Positions 52,459 to 61,535 of a stretch of 64,000 nucleotides of DNA are shown here, in pieces. Origin of the DNA: Ochrobactrum vermis (GTDB taxonomy: Bacteria > Pseudomonadota > Alphaproteobacteria > Rhizobiales > Rhizobiaceae); the NCBI RefSeq assembly GCF_002975205.1, contig NZ_PCOC01000002.1, positions 883,001 through 947,000 of the forward strand. Direction: 5' to 3'. The stretch's first letter is position 1, and every line of letters starts with the position of its first letter. The notes beneath the pieces are model-generated. The model saw only the letters and a list, made by a program, of their open reading frames with translations. It had not been told where the DNA came from and did no database searches. The translations under genes and the position numbers were made by a program.

Positions 52459-53691
52459 ATGGACGAGAGATGCATTATCATTGGAGCAGGCCATGCTGGC
52501 TCGCAAGCCGCTATCAGCCTTCGACAGGAAGGTTATGCAGGCGAAATCGTTCTCATCAACGACGAAACAGATATTCCCTATCATAAGCCACCGCTCTCGA
52601 AATCCTACCTGAAAGCTCCGGAGGGCGGCGGTCTGGTGCTGCGTCCGGAAGCAACCTATCGCGACAACAATGTCGAGATGTTGTTTGGCTGTCACGTCGA
52701 TGCCGTATCGATTGCCGACAAGACGGTCGCGCTCGATGACGGGCGCGTCTTGAACTGGTCAGAACTGATCTTCGCAACCGGCGCGCGTGCGCGCATTCCC
52801 AATGTGCCGGGTGTTGACGTTGACGGGGTCTTTACACTGCGCCGGATGGAAGATGCACGCCGCATCGCTGCGGCAATGCCGAATGTGGTGAATGTTGTCA
52901 TTATCGGCGGCGGGTTCATCGGTCTCGAAATGGCCCATAGCGCAATCGCGCTTGGTAAGAAGACGGTTCTGATCGAAGCCGCGCCTCGGGTTCTGGGTCG
53001 TTCGGTTGCAACGCATATTTCCGCCCATGTTGAAGCGCGGAGCCGCGCCGCCAATATCACACTTTTAACCGGTCTCGGCGTGACTGCCATTGAGGGTGAA
53101 AATTGCCGTGTGACAGGCGTGAAGGCGGCAGACGGAACGATATTCCCAGCGGAGATGGTCGTTATCGGCACTGGCGCGGTGCCGAATGTAGAGCTTGCAG
53201 TCACAGCGGGGCTTGCGATCGACAACGGTATTGTTGTGGACGAACATCTGCGTACATCTGCCAGCCACGTCTACGCCATTGGCGATTGCGTGAGCTATGA
53301 TCATTTTCATGCTGGTCGCCGGGTCCGGCTGGAATCGGTGCAAAACGCAACGGATCAGGCAAAACACGTGGCGCGCACCATTGTCGGGCGTGAAGCACCG
53401 TTTCGGGAGGTTGCGTGGTTCTGGTCCGATCAGGGCGATATGAAGCTGCAGACGGCGGGCCTTTCCTTCGATGCCGATCGGCACATCCTTTCGGGAAACC
53501 CGGACGAGAACGCGTTTTCGATCTTCCATTTTGCTGGTGACAGGCTTGTGGCTGTCGATTCCATTAATCGTCCGGCAGACCATATGATCGCGCGCCGTAT
53601 GCTGGCAGCTGGCATCAATCCGACCGAGGCCGATATTGCTGGCGGGGCAGTGCGGCTGAAAGAAATGTTGGCTGCCACACCGAAATCTTGA
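52459..53691 (+). CDS. NAD(P)/FAD-dependent ferredoxin-reductase-type oxidoreductase
   Basis: A 410-residue flavoprotein of the putidaredoxin/ferredoxin reductase class: FAD motif IIIGAGHAGSQAAISL (6-21), the conserved IPYHKPPLSKSYL, NAD motif VVIIGGGFIGLE (about 147-158), YAIGDC for the flavin, and a C-terminal reductase domain (WFWSDQGDMKLQTAGL). GGAGG precedes ATG 52459. Such enzymes pass electrons to a ferredoxin feeding a P450 or Rieske oxygenase, but neither gene is nearby. It is divergent from the cyclic-amide operon and may share its control. Confidence 0.9.
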   Translation: MDERCIIIGAGHAGSQAAISLRQEGYAGEIVLINDETDIPYHKPPLSKSYLKAPEGGGLVLRPEATYRDNNVEMLFGCHVDAVSIADKTVALDDGRVLNWSELIFATGARARIPNVPGVDVDGVFTLRRMEDARRIAAAMPNVVNVVIIGGGFIGLEMAHSAIALGKKTVLIEAAPRVLGRSVATHISAHVEARSRAANITLLTGLGVTAIEGENCRVTGVKAADGTIFPAEMVVIGTGAVPNVELAVTAGLAIDNGIVVDEHLRTSASHVYAIGDCVSYDHFHAGRRVRLESVQNATDQAKHVARTIVGREAPFREVAWFWSDQGDMKLQTAGLSFDADRHILSGNPDENAFSIFHFAGDRLVAVDSINRPADHMIARRMLAAGINPTEADIAGGAVRLKEMLAATPKS

Positions 53692-53700
53692 GGATTCACG

Positions 53701-54090
53701 ATGAATATTTTGAAACATCTGCTGCCCGCTGACATGGCGGTGCCGTTTGCCGCCTACAGTCATGGCGTCAAGGTAGAAGCCGGAGCTGAAATGATTTTCA
53801 GCTCCGGTCAGCTTGGTATCGCTCCCGATGCCAGCGTGCCGGAAGACGCAGGCGCTCAGGCCGAACTCTGCTTCGATAATATTCACCGTATCCTGCGCGA
53901 TGGCGGTATGGAGCTTTCCGATGTCGTGCGCATCAACGCCTACGTCACTGACCGGGCATATATGCGTCCTTATATGGACGTTCGCGACAGGCTGTTCCCG
54001 CAGCCTGCACCGGCCTCGACGCTGATGATCGTTTCCGGCTTCACGCGCGAGGAATTCAAGGTCGAGATTGAGGTGGTTGCGGCCAAGTAA
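53701..54090 (+). CDS. RidA-family protein
   Basis: A 129-residue YjgF/RidA protein: AAYSHGVKVEAGAEMIFSSG, LCFDNIHRILRDGGMELSDV and PASTLMIVSGFTREEFKVEI. The arginine that binds the substrate carboxylate in true RidA is replaced here by a PAPASTLM sequence, so it belongs to an Rid subgroup (Rid4-7 like) that may act on other imines or amides. It follows the flavoprotein gene by nine bases. Confidence 0.86.
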   Translation: MNILKHLLPADMAVPFAAYSHGVKVEAGAEMIFSSGQLGIAPDASVPEDAGAQAELCFDNIHRILRDGGMELSDVVRINAYVTDRAYMRPYMDVRDRLFPQPAPASTLMIVSGFTREEFKVEIEVVAAK

Positions 54091-54158
54091 TCTGTTATCG
54101 CCGCGCCGTCAAAGCGCGCGACAATGCATGTCGCCTTTGCTTGAAAGGAGTGGTAGGG

Positions 54159-55421
54159 TTGTCCGACATCCTCCATTCCCTTCAGGCCCATTCATTCATG
54201 TCAAAAATTCAGCCTTCGGCTTCCGTGCCGGAAACTTCGCCGCGTTCGTCTATACGACTGGCGGAATTAGCGCTTGCCATCGGCGGCTTTGGTATCGGCA
54301 CCGGTGAATTCGCCATTATGGCGCTGCTGCCCGATATTGCCCGCGACCTCAATGTGACGATACCGCAAGGCGGGCACCTCATCAGCTCCTATGCGCTTGG
54401 TGTTCTGATTGGTGCGCCGGTGCTGGCCGTGATTGGCGCAAGGCTGGACCGTCGTAAGCTTCTCTTTCTGCTTATGGGGCTGTTCGCCTTTGGCAATCTC
54501 GCAAGCGCATTCATGCAGGACTATGCCGGTCTCTATATGATGCGGTTCGTTGCCGGTTTCCCGCATGGGGCCTATTTCGGCGTGGCTTCGCTTGTCGCTG
54601 CATCATTGGCGGAACCGGGAAAACGTGCGCAGGCTGTAGGGCGGGTGATGATGGGACTGACCGTCGCCACATTGTGCGGGACGCCGCTTGCGACTTCTCT
54701 CGGTCAGATTGCCGGATGGCGTGCAATGTTTGGCGCGGTCGGCTTGATTGCAATTCTAACCATGGTGCTGGTTGCGATCTATGTGCCCAAACAGCCTGCG
54801 GACGAGGGAGCGTCACCCTTGCGCGAACTGGGAGCGTTTCGCCGCAAACAGGTCTGGCTGACGCTCGGAATCGGTGCCATCGGCACGGGTGGCTTGTTTT
54901 CCGTCTTTACCTATGTCGCGGCGACAGTCACCGAGGTTTCTCATGTTGATGTGAAATGGATGCCTTTCGTGTTCGCCATGTTCGGTCTGGGCATGGTGCT
55001 TGGCAATATAGTGGGTTCGCGATTGACGGATCGCTCGGTCATGGGAACGGTTGGCCTGGTGCTGCTCTATGATATGGCAGTCATGCTGGTATTCCCCGTC
55101 CTCATGCAGCATCCGGTGACAGCATTTTTGAATGTACTTCTGGTCGGAGGCGGATTTGCGCTCGTCCCTGCCTTGCAGACGCGTCTGATGGATGTGGCGG
55201 CGGACGCACAGACGCTGGCCGCAGCCCTCAACCATTCCGCACTTAATCTTGCCAATGCATTGGGAGCATGGCTTGGCGGGCTGGCGGTTGCATGGGGTTA
55301 TGGCTGGACATCGACGGGTACAGTCGGTGCATTACTCGCATTGTCAGGTCTGGTCGTCTTCGCAATCTCGGTTGCGTTCGACAGGCGCGGTGCGGCGAGG
55401 CTCGCCTCGCAAGAAGTTTAA
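54159..55421 (+). CDS. MFS transporter, DHA1 (AraJ-like) family
   Basis: A 420-residue protein with 12 membrane segments. GFGIGTGEFAIMALLPDIA opens helix 1 and motif A is GARLDRRKLLFLL between helices 2 and 3; VGGGFALVPALQTRLMDVA lies in the second half. Relatives export sugars, arabinose-like compounds or drugs. TTG 54159 is chosen because AGGAG lies eight bases upstream; an ATG at 54198 gives a version shorter by 13 residues. It is followed by a strong terminator hairpin that also belongs to the antisense small RNA. Confidence 0.88.
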   Translation: MSDILHSLQAHSFMSKIQPSASVPETSPRSSIRLAELALAIGGFGIGTGEFAIMALLPDIARDLNVTIPQGGHLISSYALGVLIGAPVLAVIGARLDRRKLLFLLMGLFAFGNLASAFMQDYAGLYMMRFVAGFPHGAYFGVASLVAASLAEPGKRAQAVGRVMMGLTVATLCGTPLATSLGQIAGWRAMFGAVGLIAILTMVLVAIYVPKQPADEGASPLRELGAFRRKQVWLTLGIGAIGTGGLFSVFTYVAATVTEVSHVDVKWMPFVFAMFGLGMVLGNIVGSRLTDRSVMGTVGLVLLYDMAVMLVFPVLMQHPVTAFLNVLLVGGGFALVPALQTRLMDVAADAQTLAAALNHSALNLANALGAWLGGLAVAWGYGWTSTGTVGALLALSGLVVFAISVAFDRRGAARLASQEV

Positions 55422-55432
55422 GTACCCCACAA

Positions 55433-55572
55433 ACGAAAATACCCGTCGCGGGAGGAGGCGACGGGTATTTTATGGGGAAGACCGGACTTGGGAGGAGGAT
55501 ATCCGGTCTTGAATCACCGAGGGAATGGGAGGAGGAGAAAACCCCGGTGATATTCTGGAAACTGTAGGACCG
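55433..55572 (-). ncRNA. Three-hairpin CCUCCUCCC small RNA (alpha-r14/CcsR 'cuckoo' type)
   Basis: On the minus strand three consecutive hairpins each expose the nonamer CCUCCUCCC: stem 55545-55551/55513-55519 with motif at 55527-55535; stem 55502-55510/55478-55486 with motif at 55490-55498; and a 14-bp terminator stem 55458-55471/55436-55449 with motif at 55450-55458. The motif is complementary to Shine-Dalgarno sequences. CCUCCUCCC-bearing RNAs downstream of DUF1127 genes are known as CcsR in Rhodobacter and alpha-r14 in rhizobia; here a DUF1127 gene ends 57 bases upstream. CCCCAT at 55580-55585 with CTTCAA 11 bases before it resembles an RpoH promoter, so the RNA may also have its own start. 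The exact 5' end is not known. Confidence 0.82.
55436..55471. terminator. Bidirectional terminator shared by MFS gene and small RNA
   Basis: A 14-base-pair stem AAAATACCCGTCGC/GCGACGGGTATTTT with an eight-base loop. It lies 14 bases after the MFS stop on the plus strand, and forms the last hairpin of the minus-strand small RNA. Confidence 0.85.
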
Positions 55573-55628
55573 CGCGGTTATGGGGACTCGCGATCCTTGA
55601 AGAAGGCCAATGCCTTCCGAAGGCGCTA

Positions 55629-55775
55629 TTAGCGAGCAGCGGCCTTGCGTGCAACGAACGGGATTTCCGAAGCAAGAATGCCAAGGTCGTTCAGTTCGCG
55701 TGGGCTCAGGCGGCTCAGTTCATTTACCGTGTTACGGTAGCGGCGCCAATTGTTGTACGAGCGGATCAGGTTCAT
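55629..55775 (-). CDS. DUF1127 small basic protein (CcaF1/YjiS-like)
   Basis: A 48-residue basic protein reading MNLIRSYNNWRRYRNTVNEL then SRLSPRELNDLGILASEIPF and VARKAAAR. The RYRNTVNELSRLSPRELNDLGI region is the DUF1127 domain. In Rhodobacter a DUF1127 protein (CcaF1) is co-transcribed with CcsR small RNAs and behaves as an RNA-binding regulator. The ATG at 55775 has GGTGAGAG upstream. The same arrangement, with CCUCCUCCC hairpins just downstream, is seen here. Confidence 0.92.
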   Translation of the reverse strand: MNLIRSYNNWRRYRNTVNELSRLSPRELNDLGILASEIPFVARKAAAR

Positions 55776-56273
55776 TTCTCTCACCTAGTAAAATCTTATC
55801 TCTTTGTTGCAAACAGCATATAGGCTCGAAGCATTTCGAATTGGAGAGACAGATTTGCATAGCTGCAATGCGTTAAAGCTTGTCAATTGCACGCCTTTTA
55901 CGCAGCTTGGCCATCATGCCATCACAATCATCTGTCCAAGTGGGGAAATCGCCAGAATTCAGGCTGCTTCAGCGGCTAACTGGTTAAAACTTCTTTTAAA
56001 ATTTGCTTGCCGGGAAAGATCTCCACACAATGTGGCGGATAGAGATGCTCGTGAGGGTGTCGGGCGGGTAATTATGCGGTCTCGTCCGTGCCGTAATATG
56101 CGTGTATTATAGAGTATAGATCTGGACCTCCCGTCAGCTTTAGATTTTGTCGCAAAAGTCCGGGATATCGTCGGTTAGAGACAACAATTCCACATGACTT
56201 GCGCGCCGGATTGGGTTAAGGGAGTTTCGTCGGGTGTCGGGACGTCATGCTGAATGATGTTTTTGCACTGTCT
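55776..56273. other. Non-coding region between DUF1127 and the glycine riboswitch
   Basis: About 500 bases holding the divergent promoters for the DUF1127/small-RNA unit (a CTATAT box lies about 50 bases upstream of its ATG) and for gcvTHP. No convincing coding frame or other structure was seen. Confidence 0.5.
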
Positions 56274-56450
56274 GTCTGCGGGAGAGCGCCAACTGGCCGC
56301 CGAAGGGGAAATCGCCCGAAATCTCTCAGGTACAAGGAACCGCAGACGGGTAAGACAACTCTGGAAAGTCGGGGGAAACCCTGCGCCGAAGGTGTAAGTA
56401 TGGCTTTCTATATAGCCATGCGAGTCTCTCAGGCCTGAGACAGAGGGGCA
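56274..56450 (+). promoter_or_regulatory. Tandem glycine riboswitch upstream of gcvT
   Basis: Two adjacent glycine-aptamer-like folds. The first closes with GTCTGCG (56274-56280) and CGCAGAC (56341-56347) and contains GGGAGAGC, GCCGAAGGGG and the ATCTCTCAGG core. The second closes with CTCTGG (56360-56365) and CAGAGG (56441-56446), with GCGCCGAAGGTG and GTCTCTCAGGCC. The repeated GCCGAAGG and CTCTCAGG pieces are the conserved family core. It lies about 50 bases before gcvT, and would turn on expression when glycine is abundant. Confidence 0.93.
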
Positions 56451-56498
56451 CGAAGCAGCCGCATTTTGCGGAGGCACACGTGCGACTCTGGAGTTGTT

Positions 56499-57602
56499 AT
56501 GGGCGATACCGCACACTTGAATACCTTGCCTTTGCAGGATCTGCATGAAGAAGCTGGCGCACGCTTCGGCGGCTTTGCCGGCTGGAACATGCCGATCACC
56601 TATCCGCTCGGCGTGATGAAGGAACATCTTCACACGCGTGAGCATGTTGGCCTTTTCGATATTTCACATATGAAGCTGATCGAAGTTTCGGGCGCAGATG
56701 CAATTGCGCTTCTGAGCGAAGCCTGTCCGCTTGATCCGTCGGTTCTGAAAACCGGCCAGTCGAAATATACTTTCTTCCTCAATGACAAGGGCGGCGTTCT
56801 TGACGATTTGATCGTCACGCGTCTTGGCGAAGACCGTTTCATGGTTGTTGCCAATGCTGGCAATGCTGATGCCGATATTGAGCATCTCAATGAAGCTGCG
56901 TCCGGTAAGGATGTAACCGTCAATCCGCTGGATCGCGTTTTTCTGGCAATTCAGGGTCCGGAAGCCGAAAGCGTCATTACGGATGCTGGTCTTAAAGGTG
57001 CAGAGCTCGGCTTTATGTGCGGCTTTGAACCTAATCCCAACTGGTTCATGACCCGTTCGGGCTATACCGGCGAAGACGGTTTCGAGATTGGCTTGCCTGC
57101 TGATGAGGCGCGTGCACTTGCAACCAAGCTTCTGGCCGACGAACGCGTCGAATGGATCGGCCTTGCTGCCCGCGACAGCTTGCGTCTGGAAGCAGGTCTT
57201 TGCCTGCACGGTCAGGACATTACGCCGGAAACCGATCCGGTCTCTGCCGGTCTCACATGGGCAATCACCAAGTCAGTGCGAGAAAAGGCTGCCTTCAATG
57301 GCGCCAAAGCCGTGCTGGACGCAATTGCCAAGGGTGCAACCGCCAAGCGTGTTGGCCTCAAGCCGGAAGGCCGTCAGCCAGTACGTGGCGGAGCCGACCT
57401 TTTTGATGAGTCCGGTCGCCAGATTGGCACCGTTACTTCCGGTGGTTTCGGTCCATCGGCCGGTTTCCCGGTCGCTATGGGCTATGTCGAGGCCAGCCTC
57501 GCAGTTCCTGGCACCCGCATTTTCGCTGACGTTCGCGGCAACAAGGTTCCCGTAGACGTGTCGGCACTTCCCTTCACACCGCATCGCTATCGCAAAGGAT
57601 GA
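56499..57602 (+). CDS. gcvT: Glycine cleavage system T protein (aminomethyltransferase)
   Basis: A 367-residue tetrahydrofolate-dependent aminomethyltransferase. [20 protein letters not shown], the conserved [15 protein letters not shown], and [15 protein letters not shown] with [19 protein letters not shown] are diagnostic. It takes the aminomethyl group from lipoyl-GcvH to give methylene-THF and ammonia. ATG 56499 with TGGAG upstream is preferred to a TTG eleven codons earlier. It is under control of the glycine riboswitch. Confidence 0.96.
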   Translation: MGDTAHLNTLPLQDLHEEAGARFGGFAGWNMPITYPLGVMKEHLHTREHVGLFDISHMKLIEVSGADAIALLSEACPLDPSVLKTGQSKYTFFLNDKGGVLDDLIVTRLGEDRFMVVANAGNADADIEHLNEAASGKDVTVNPLDRVFLAIQGPEAESVITDAGLKGAELGFMCGFEPNPNWFMTRSGYTGEDGFEIGLPADEARALATKLLADERVEWIGLAARDSLRLEAGLCLHGQDITPETDPVSAGLTWAITKSVREKAAFNGAKAVLDAIAKGATAKRVGLKPEGRQPVRGGADLFDESGRQIGTVTSGGFGPSAGFPVAMGYVEASLAVPGTRIFADVRGNKVPVDVSALPFTPHRYRKG

Positions 57603-57607
57603 TATCC

Positions 57608-57976
57608 ATGGCCAATATCCTGTTCACCGAAGATCATGAGTGGATCAGCGTCGAAGGTGGCGTTGCCACTGTCGGCATCACGATCCACGCACAGGAACAG
57701 CTGGGCGACCTCGTATTCGTAGATCTGCCGGACGTCGGTCGCACCGTTTCCAAGGGCGAGGGCATTGTGGTTGTGGAGTCGGTCAAAGCCGCTTCCGACG
57801 TTTATGCTCCAGTCGATGGCGAAGTGGTTGAAGTTAACGACGCCGTTTCGAGCGATCCGGCTCTTATTAATCAGGCTGCTGAAGGCGAAGGCTGGCTGTT
57901 CAAGCTCAAGCTTTCCGATGAAGGCCAGCTTTCGGGACTTCTCGACAAGGCTGGTTACGACAAACTCGTAGGATAA
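57608..57976 (+). CDS. gcvH: Glycine cleavage system H protein (lipoyl carrier)
   Basis: A 122-residue lipoyl carrier protein. The lipoylated residue is Lys60 in [39 protein letters not shown] opens the fold, and [17 protein letters not shown] ends it. The start is ATG 57608, six bases after the gcvT stop. It shuttles the aminomethyl group between GcvP and GcvT. Confidence 0.96.
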   Translation: MANILFTEDHEWISVEGGVATVGITIHAQEQLGDLVFVDLPDVGRTVSKGEGIVVVESVKAASDVYAPVDGEVVEVNDAVSSDPALINQAAEGEGWLFKLKLSDEGQLSGLLDKAGYDKLVG

Positions 57977-57980
57977 AGAA

Positions 57981-60794
57981 ATGACGCAACAGGTTCTCCC
58001 CTTTGTTGCCCGTCATATCGGGCCAAGAGTTGAAGACGAGCGCGCAATGCTTGCAGCGCTCGGTCTTCCTTCCATGGAAACGCTGATCACGCAGGCTGTT
58101 CCGGCATCCATACACCTCAACCGCGCGCTCGATCTGCCTGCAGCTTTGAGCGAACACGCAGCACTTGCGGAGCTCAATGAAATCATGGGCCGCAATGTGG
58201 TGAAGAAGAGCTTCATCGGTGCGGGCTATCATGGTGTGCAGACGCCCCCCGTCATTCAGCGCAACCTGTTTGAAAATCCGGCCTGGTACACGGCTTATAC
58301 GCCTTACCAGTCGGAAATCAGCCAGGGTCGTCTGGAACTTCTGTTTCACTTCCAGACGCTCGTTGCCGAGCTTTCCGGTCTGCCGGTCGCTTGTGCATCG
58401 CTGCTGGATGAAGCAACTGCTGTTGCCGAAGCTGTGGGCGTTGCCGTTCGTCATCATCGCGACAAGCGCAGCCGCGTTCTGCTCGCAGGCGATCTGCATC
58501 CGCAGAACGTCGATGTGATCAACACCCGTGCCGAGCCGCTTGGCTGGCAGGTTGAAGCCGGAAGCACGGTTGACGACAACACCGCTGCGGTCATCGTGCC
58601 GTGGCCGGATACCAAGGGCGTTTACGGCGATTTTACAGCCGTTATTGCTGATGCAAAAGCCAAGGGCGCTCTGGTAATCGCTGTTGCCGATCCGCTGGCG
58701 CTGACGATTCTTGAGGCTCCGGCAAAGTGGGGTGCCGACATGGCTGTCGGCTCCATGCAGCGCTTTGGCGTGCCGATGGGCTTTGGCGGTCCACATGCTG
58801 CCTATCTGGCAGTATCCGAACCGCTGACCCGCATCATTCCAGGCCGCATTGTCGGCCAGTCGGTCGATGCGCATGGCCGTGCCGCTTATCGTCTGGCGCT
58901 ACAGACGCGTGAGCAGCATATCCGCCGTGACAAGGCGACTTCCAACATCTGCACCGCGCAGGCGCTGCTCGCCAATATGGCGGCATCCTATGCCATCTGG
59001 CATGGCCCGGCTGGTTTGCAGGCGATTGCAACGCGTATTGCCGGTCTTGCTGCCCGCTTTGCGGCTGGCCTTAAGGCTGCGGGCGTCGAAATCGCCGGTG
59101 ACAGCCTGTTCGACACGGTGAGCATCAAGGTTGCCGGCAAGGCCGCAAAGATCGCTGATGAAGCCGACAAGGGCGGTCGTCTGCTCCGCATCATCGATGC
59201 GGATACTGTTGGCGTCACCTTTGACGAAACCTCAACCGAAGACGATCTTGCAGCACTCGCCGTTCTGTTTGGCGCAAAGCCAGTCGGTAACGACGATCTG
59301 CTGACGCCGTCCAAAGGACGCGGTGAAGGCTTCCTGACACAAGATGTGTTCCATTCGCACCGTTCGGAAACCGAGATGATGCGCTTCCTGCGTCGTCTGG
59401 CCGACAAGGATCTGGCGCTTGATCGTGCGATGATCCCGCTTGGCTCCTGCACGATGAAGCTCAATGCGGCAGCAGAAATGATGCCGGTGAGCTGGAATAC
59501 GGTTGCCAATCTGCATCCGTTTGCACCAGCCGCACAGACGACCGGCTATGCCAAGATGACCTCGGACGTCGAGGCATGGCTTTGCGAAGTCACCGGCTTT
59601 GCTGGCGTATCCTTGCAGCCCAATGCCGGTAGTCAGGGTGAATATGCGGGTCTTCTCGCAATTCGCCATTATCACCAGTCGCGTGGCCAAGGTCATCGCA
59701 ACATCTGCCTGATCCCGTCGTCTGCACATGGAACCAATCCTGCTAGCGCATCTATGGCGGGTATGAGCGTTGTCGTGGTCAATTGCCGCCCGGATGGCGA
59801 CATCGATATCGACGATCTCAAGGCCAAGGCCGAGAAGCATCGCGATAATCTCGCGGCGTTCATGATCACCTATCCGTCGACCTATGGCGTGTTTGAAGAA
59901 GGTATCAAGGCTTTCTGCGAAATCGTCCATGACAATGGCGGTCAGGTCTATTTCGACGGCGCAAATCTTAATGCGCTTGTTGGCCTCGCTCGCCCTTGCG
60001 ATATTGGCGCTGACGTCTGCCACATGAACCTGCATAAGACCTTCTGCATTCCGCATGGCGGCGGCGGTCCGGGTGTCGGCCCGATTGGTGTAGCCAAGCA
60101 TCTGGTGCCTTATCTGCCGGGTCATGTTGATCTTGGGTCCCAGCATGCCGTTTCGGCAGCACCGTTTGGCAGTGCATCCATTCTGGTGATTACGTGGATG
60201 TATATCCGCATGATGGGTGGCGCGGGTCTCAAGAAGGCAACCGAGGCTGCAATCCTCAACGCCAACTACATCGCGCATCGTCTGAAGGACGCTTATCCGA
60301 TCCTTTACACTGGTGCACATGATCGTGTGGCGCATGAGTGCATCGTGGATACGCGCGTGTTGAAAGATAGTGCAGGCATCACCGTGGAAGACGTGGCCAA
60401 GCGCCTCATCGACTATGGTTTCCATGCACCGACCATGTCATGGCCGGTTGCGGGCACGCTGATGATTGAGCCGACCGAGTCTGAGCCGAAGTCGGAAATC
60501 GATCGTCTTTGCGATGCGATGATTGCCATTGCAGGCGAAGCGAAAAAGGTTGCCGATGGTGTCTGGCCTGCGGATGACAACCCGCTTGCCAATGCACCGC
60601 ACACGGCGGGCGATACGCTGGCAACGGAATGGACGCATCCTTACTCCCGTGAGGAAGCGGTTTTCCCGGCTATTGCCCTTGGCGGCGAATTCGACGCAAC
60701 GGCCAAGTACTGGCCGCCGGTCAGCCGCGTTGACAATGTCGGTGGCGACAGAAATCTCATCTGTTCTTGTCCGCCGGTTGCGTCTTACGGCTAA
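57981..60794 (+). CDS. gcvP: Glycine dehydrogenase (decarboxylating), P protein
   Basis: A 937-residue single-chain P protein, full length for the family. The PLP lysine is Lys686 in [34 protein letters not shown] [17 protein letters not shown] and [16 protein letters not shown] bind the cofactor and substrate. It decarboxylates glycine and loads the aminomethyl group on GcvH. The L protein is not encoded nearby, as is usual. Confidence 0.97.
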   Translation: MTQQVLPFVARHIGPRVEDERAMLAALGLPSMETLITQAVPASIHLNRALDLPAALSEHAALAELNEIMGRNVVKKSFIGAGYHGVQTPPVIQRNLFENPAWYTAYTPYQSEISQGRLELLFHFQTLVAELSGLPVACASLLDEATAVAEAVGVAVRHHRDKRSRVLLAGDLHPQNVDVINTRAEPLGWQVEAGSTVDDNTAAVIVPWPDTKGVYGDFTAVIADAKAKGALVIAVADPLALTILEAPAKWGADMAVGSMQRFGVPMGFGGPHAAYLAVSEPLTRIIPGRIVGQSVDAHGRAAYRLALQTREQHIRRDKATSNICTAQALLANMAASYAIWHGPAGLQAIATRIAGLAARFAAGLKAAGVEIAGDSLFDTVSIKVAGKAAKIADEADKGGRLLRIIDADTVGVTFDETSTEDDLAALAVLFGAKPVGNDDLLTPSKGRGEGFLTQDVFHSHRSETEMMRFLRRLADKDLALDRAMIPLGSCTMKLNAAAEMMPVSWNTVANLHPFAPAAQTTGYAKMTSDVEAWLCEVTGFAGVSLQPNAGSQGEYAGLLAIRHYHQSRGQGHRNICLIPSSAHGTNPASASMAGMSVVVVNCRPDGDIDIDDLKAKAEKHRDNLAAFMITYPSTYGVFEEGIKAFCEIVHDNGGQVYFDGANLNALVGLARPCDIGADVCHMNLHKTFCIPHGGGGPGVGPIGVAKHLVPYLPGHVDLGSQHAVSAAPFGSASILVITWMYIRMMGGAGLKKATEAAILNANYIAHRLKDAYPILYTGAHDRVAHECIVDTRVLKDSAGITVEDVAKRLIDYGFHAPTMSWPVAGTLMIEPTESEPKSEIDRLCDAMIAIAGEAKKVADGVWPADDNPLANAPHTAGDTLATEWTHPYSREEAVFPAIALGGEFDATAKYWPPVSRVDNVGGDRNLICSCPPVASYG

Positions 60795-60820
60795 GACAAA
60801 CTGTTTATTTATGAATGAGA

Positions 60821-60848
60821 AGCGCCGCGGCAACGCGGCGCTTTTTTT
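60821..60848 (+). terminator. Terminator of gcvTHP
   Basis: AGCGCCGCG-GCAA-CGCGGCGCT followed by seven T, 26 bases after the gcvP stop. Confidence 0.93.
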
Positions 60849-61005
60849 ACTGAGGTTGATCGGATTTTTTAGATTAACCGAAATTCAGTTAATAATATAG
60901 AATGTGTTTAGAGTGAAGAAAAAAGCTTCGGATTTATCTTTTCAAAACAGAGAGTTGTAGAAATTTTGCGTTTCCGGTGAAACAAGCAAAAATTAGGATT
61001 ATGGG

Positions 61006-61118
61006 CAAAAAAAGAGCCGGACTGAAAAGTCCGGCTAAGTTATGAAGGTGCCACATTGGGCAAACCTCCAGAGGGGAACACTTACCGCGCGCAATGGGAG
61101 GAGGCACAGCGGTAAGTG
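61006..61118 (-). ncRNA. Second CCUCCUCCC small RNA (anti-Shine-Dalgarno hairpin plus terminator)
   Basis: On the minus strand a ten-base-pair 5' hairpin (CACTTACCGC, 61109-61118 with 61079-61088) exposes CCUCCUCCC (61096-61104) in its loop. A middle stem GGAGGT/ACCTTC may form (about 61043-61068). It ends in an intrinsic terminator: AGCCGGACT-TTTC-AGTCCGGCT (61036-61015) and a T7 run (61013-61007). A promoter-like TTGAAG (61152-61147) and CATATC (61129-61124) with 17-base spacing places the start right at the first hairpin, giving an RNA of about 113 nt. No protein gene lies on this strand nearby. Confidence 0.78.
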
Positions 61119-61373
61119 ACTGTGATATGGATCAGCTTGCTCCAATCTTCAACCCCTAAAGTACAAATTTTTTTGACCATTTCGGAAATTTTTGAAATTT
61201 CGAGCAGTTCAACGTGAAGAATGCGCTTAGGCTGCAAATGGCACGTTTCATTTCGGTACGAGACTAGCGACAAAATCCCGAATTATTTCTGATAGATAAG
61301 ACAAAAAATTGAGTTATGTGGTTTGAGTGTTTGCGACCACGATTAAATAGTTGCGGCCTAAATACATGAAATC

Positions 61374-61390
61374 ATTAGAACAATTCTAAA
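61374..61390. promoter_or_regulatory. Irr-box/iron-control element upstream of efeUOB
   Basis: ATTAGAA-CAA-TTCTAAA is an almost perfect inverted repeat and matches the ICE consensus TTTAGAA-N3-TTCTAAA at all but one fixed position. Irr binds such elements in rhizobia and Brucella to control iron and haem genes. It lies 146 bases upstream of the iron permease start, and there is no other gene to serve on that side. Confidence 0.72.
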
Positions 61391-61535
61391 ACATTCCAAT
61401 CGATGTCAAGCTCATTTGGCTTGCAGCGCTGGCTGTGCAGATATAAAAGATGACCAAATGCCGAAGGCTTCATGCCGGGCTTGAAGGGAAGCGACCGATT
61501 GACAGGCCGATTTCTCTATCTTTTGGATAGTTGGA

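Noticed and set aside
55436-55551. The three hairpins as mere tandem terminators of the MFS gene
   Set aside because: Only the first has a T-run on the plus strand; exact CCUCCUCCC in all three minus-strand loops and the adjacent DUF1127 gene fit a small RNA better.
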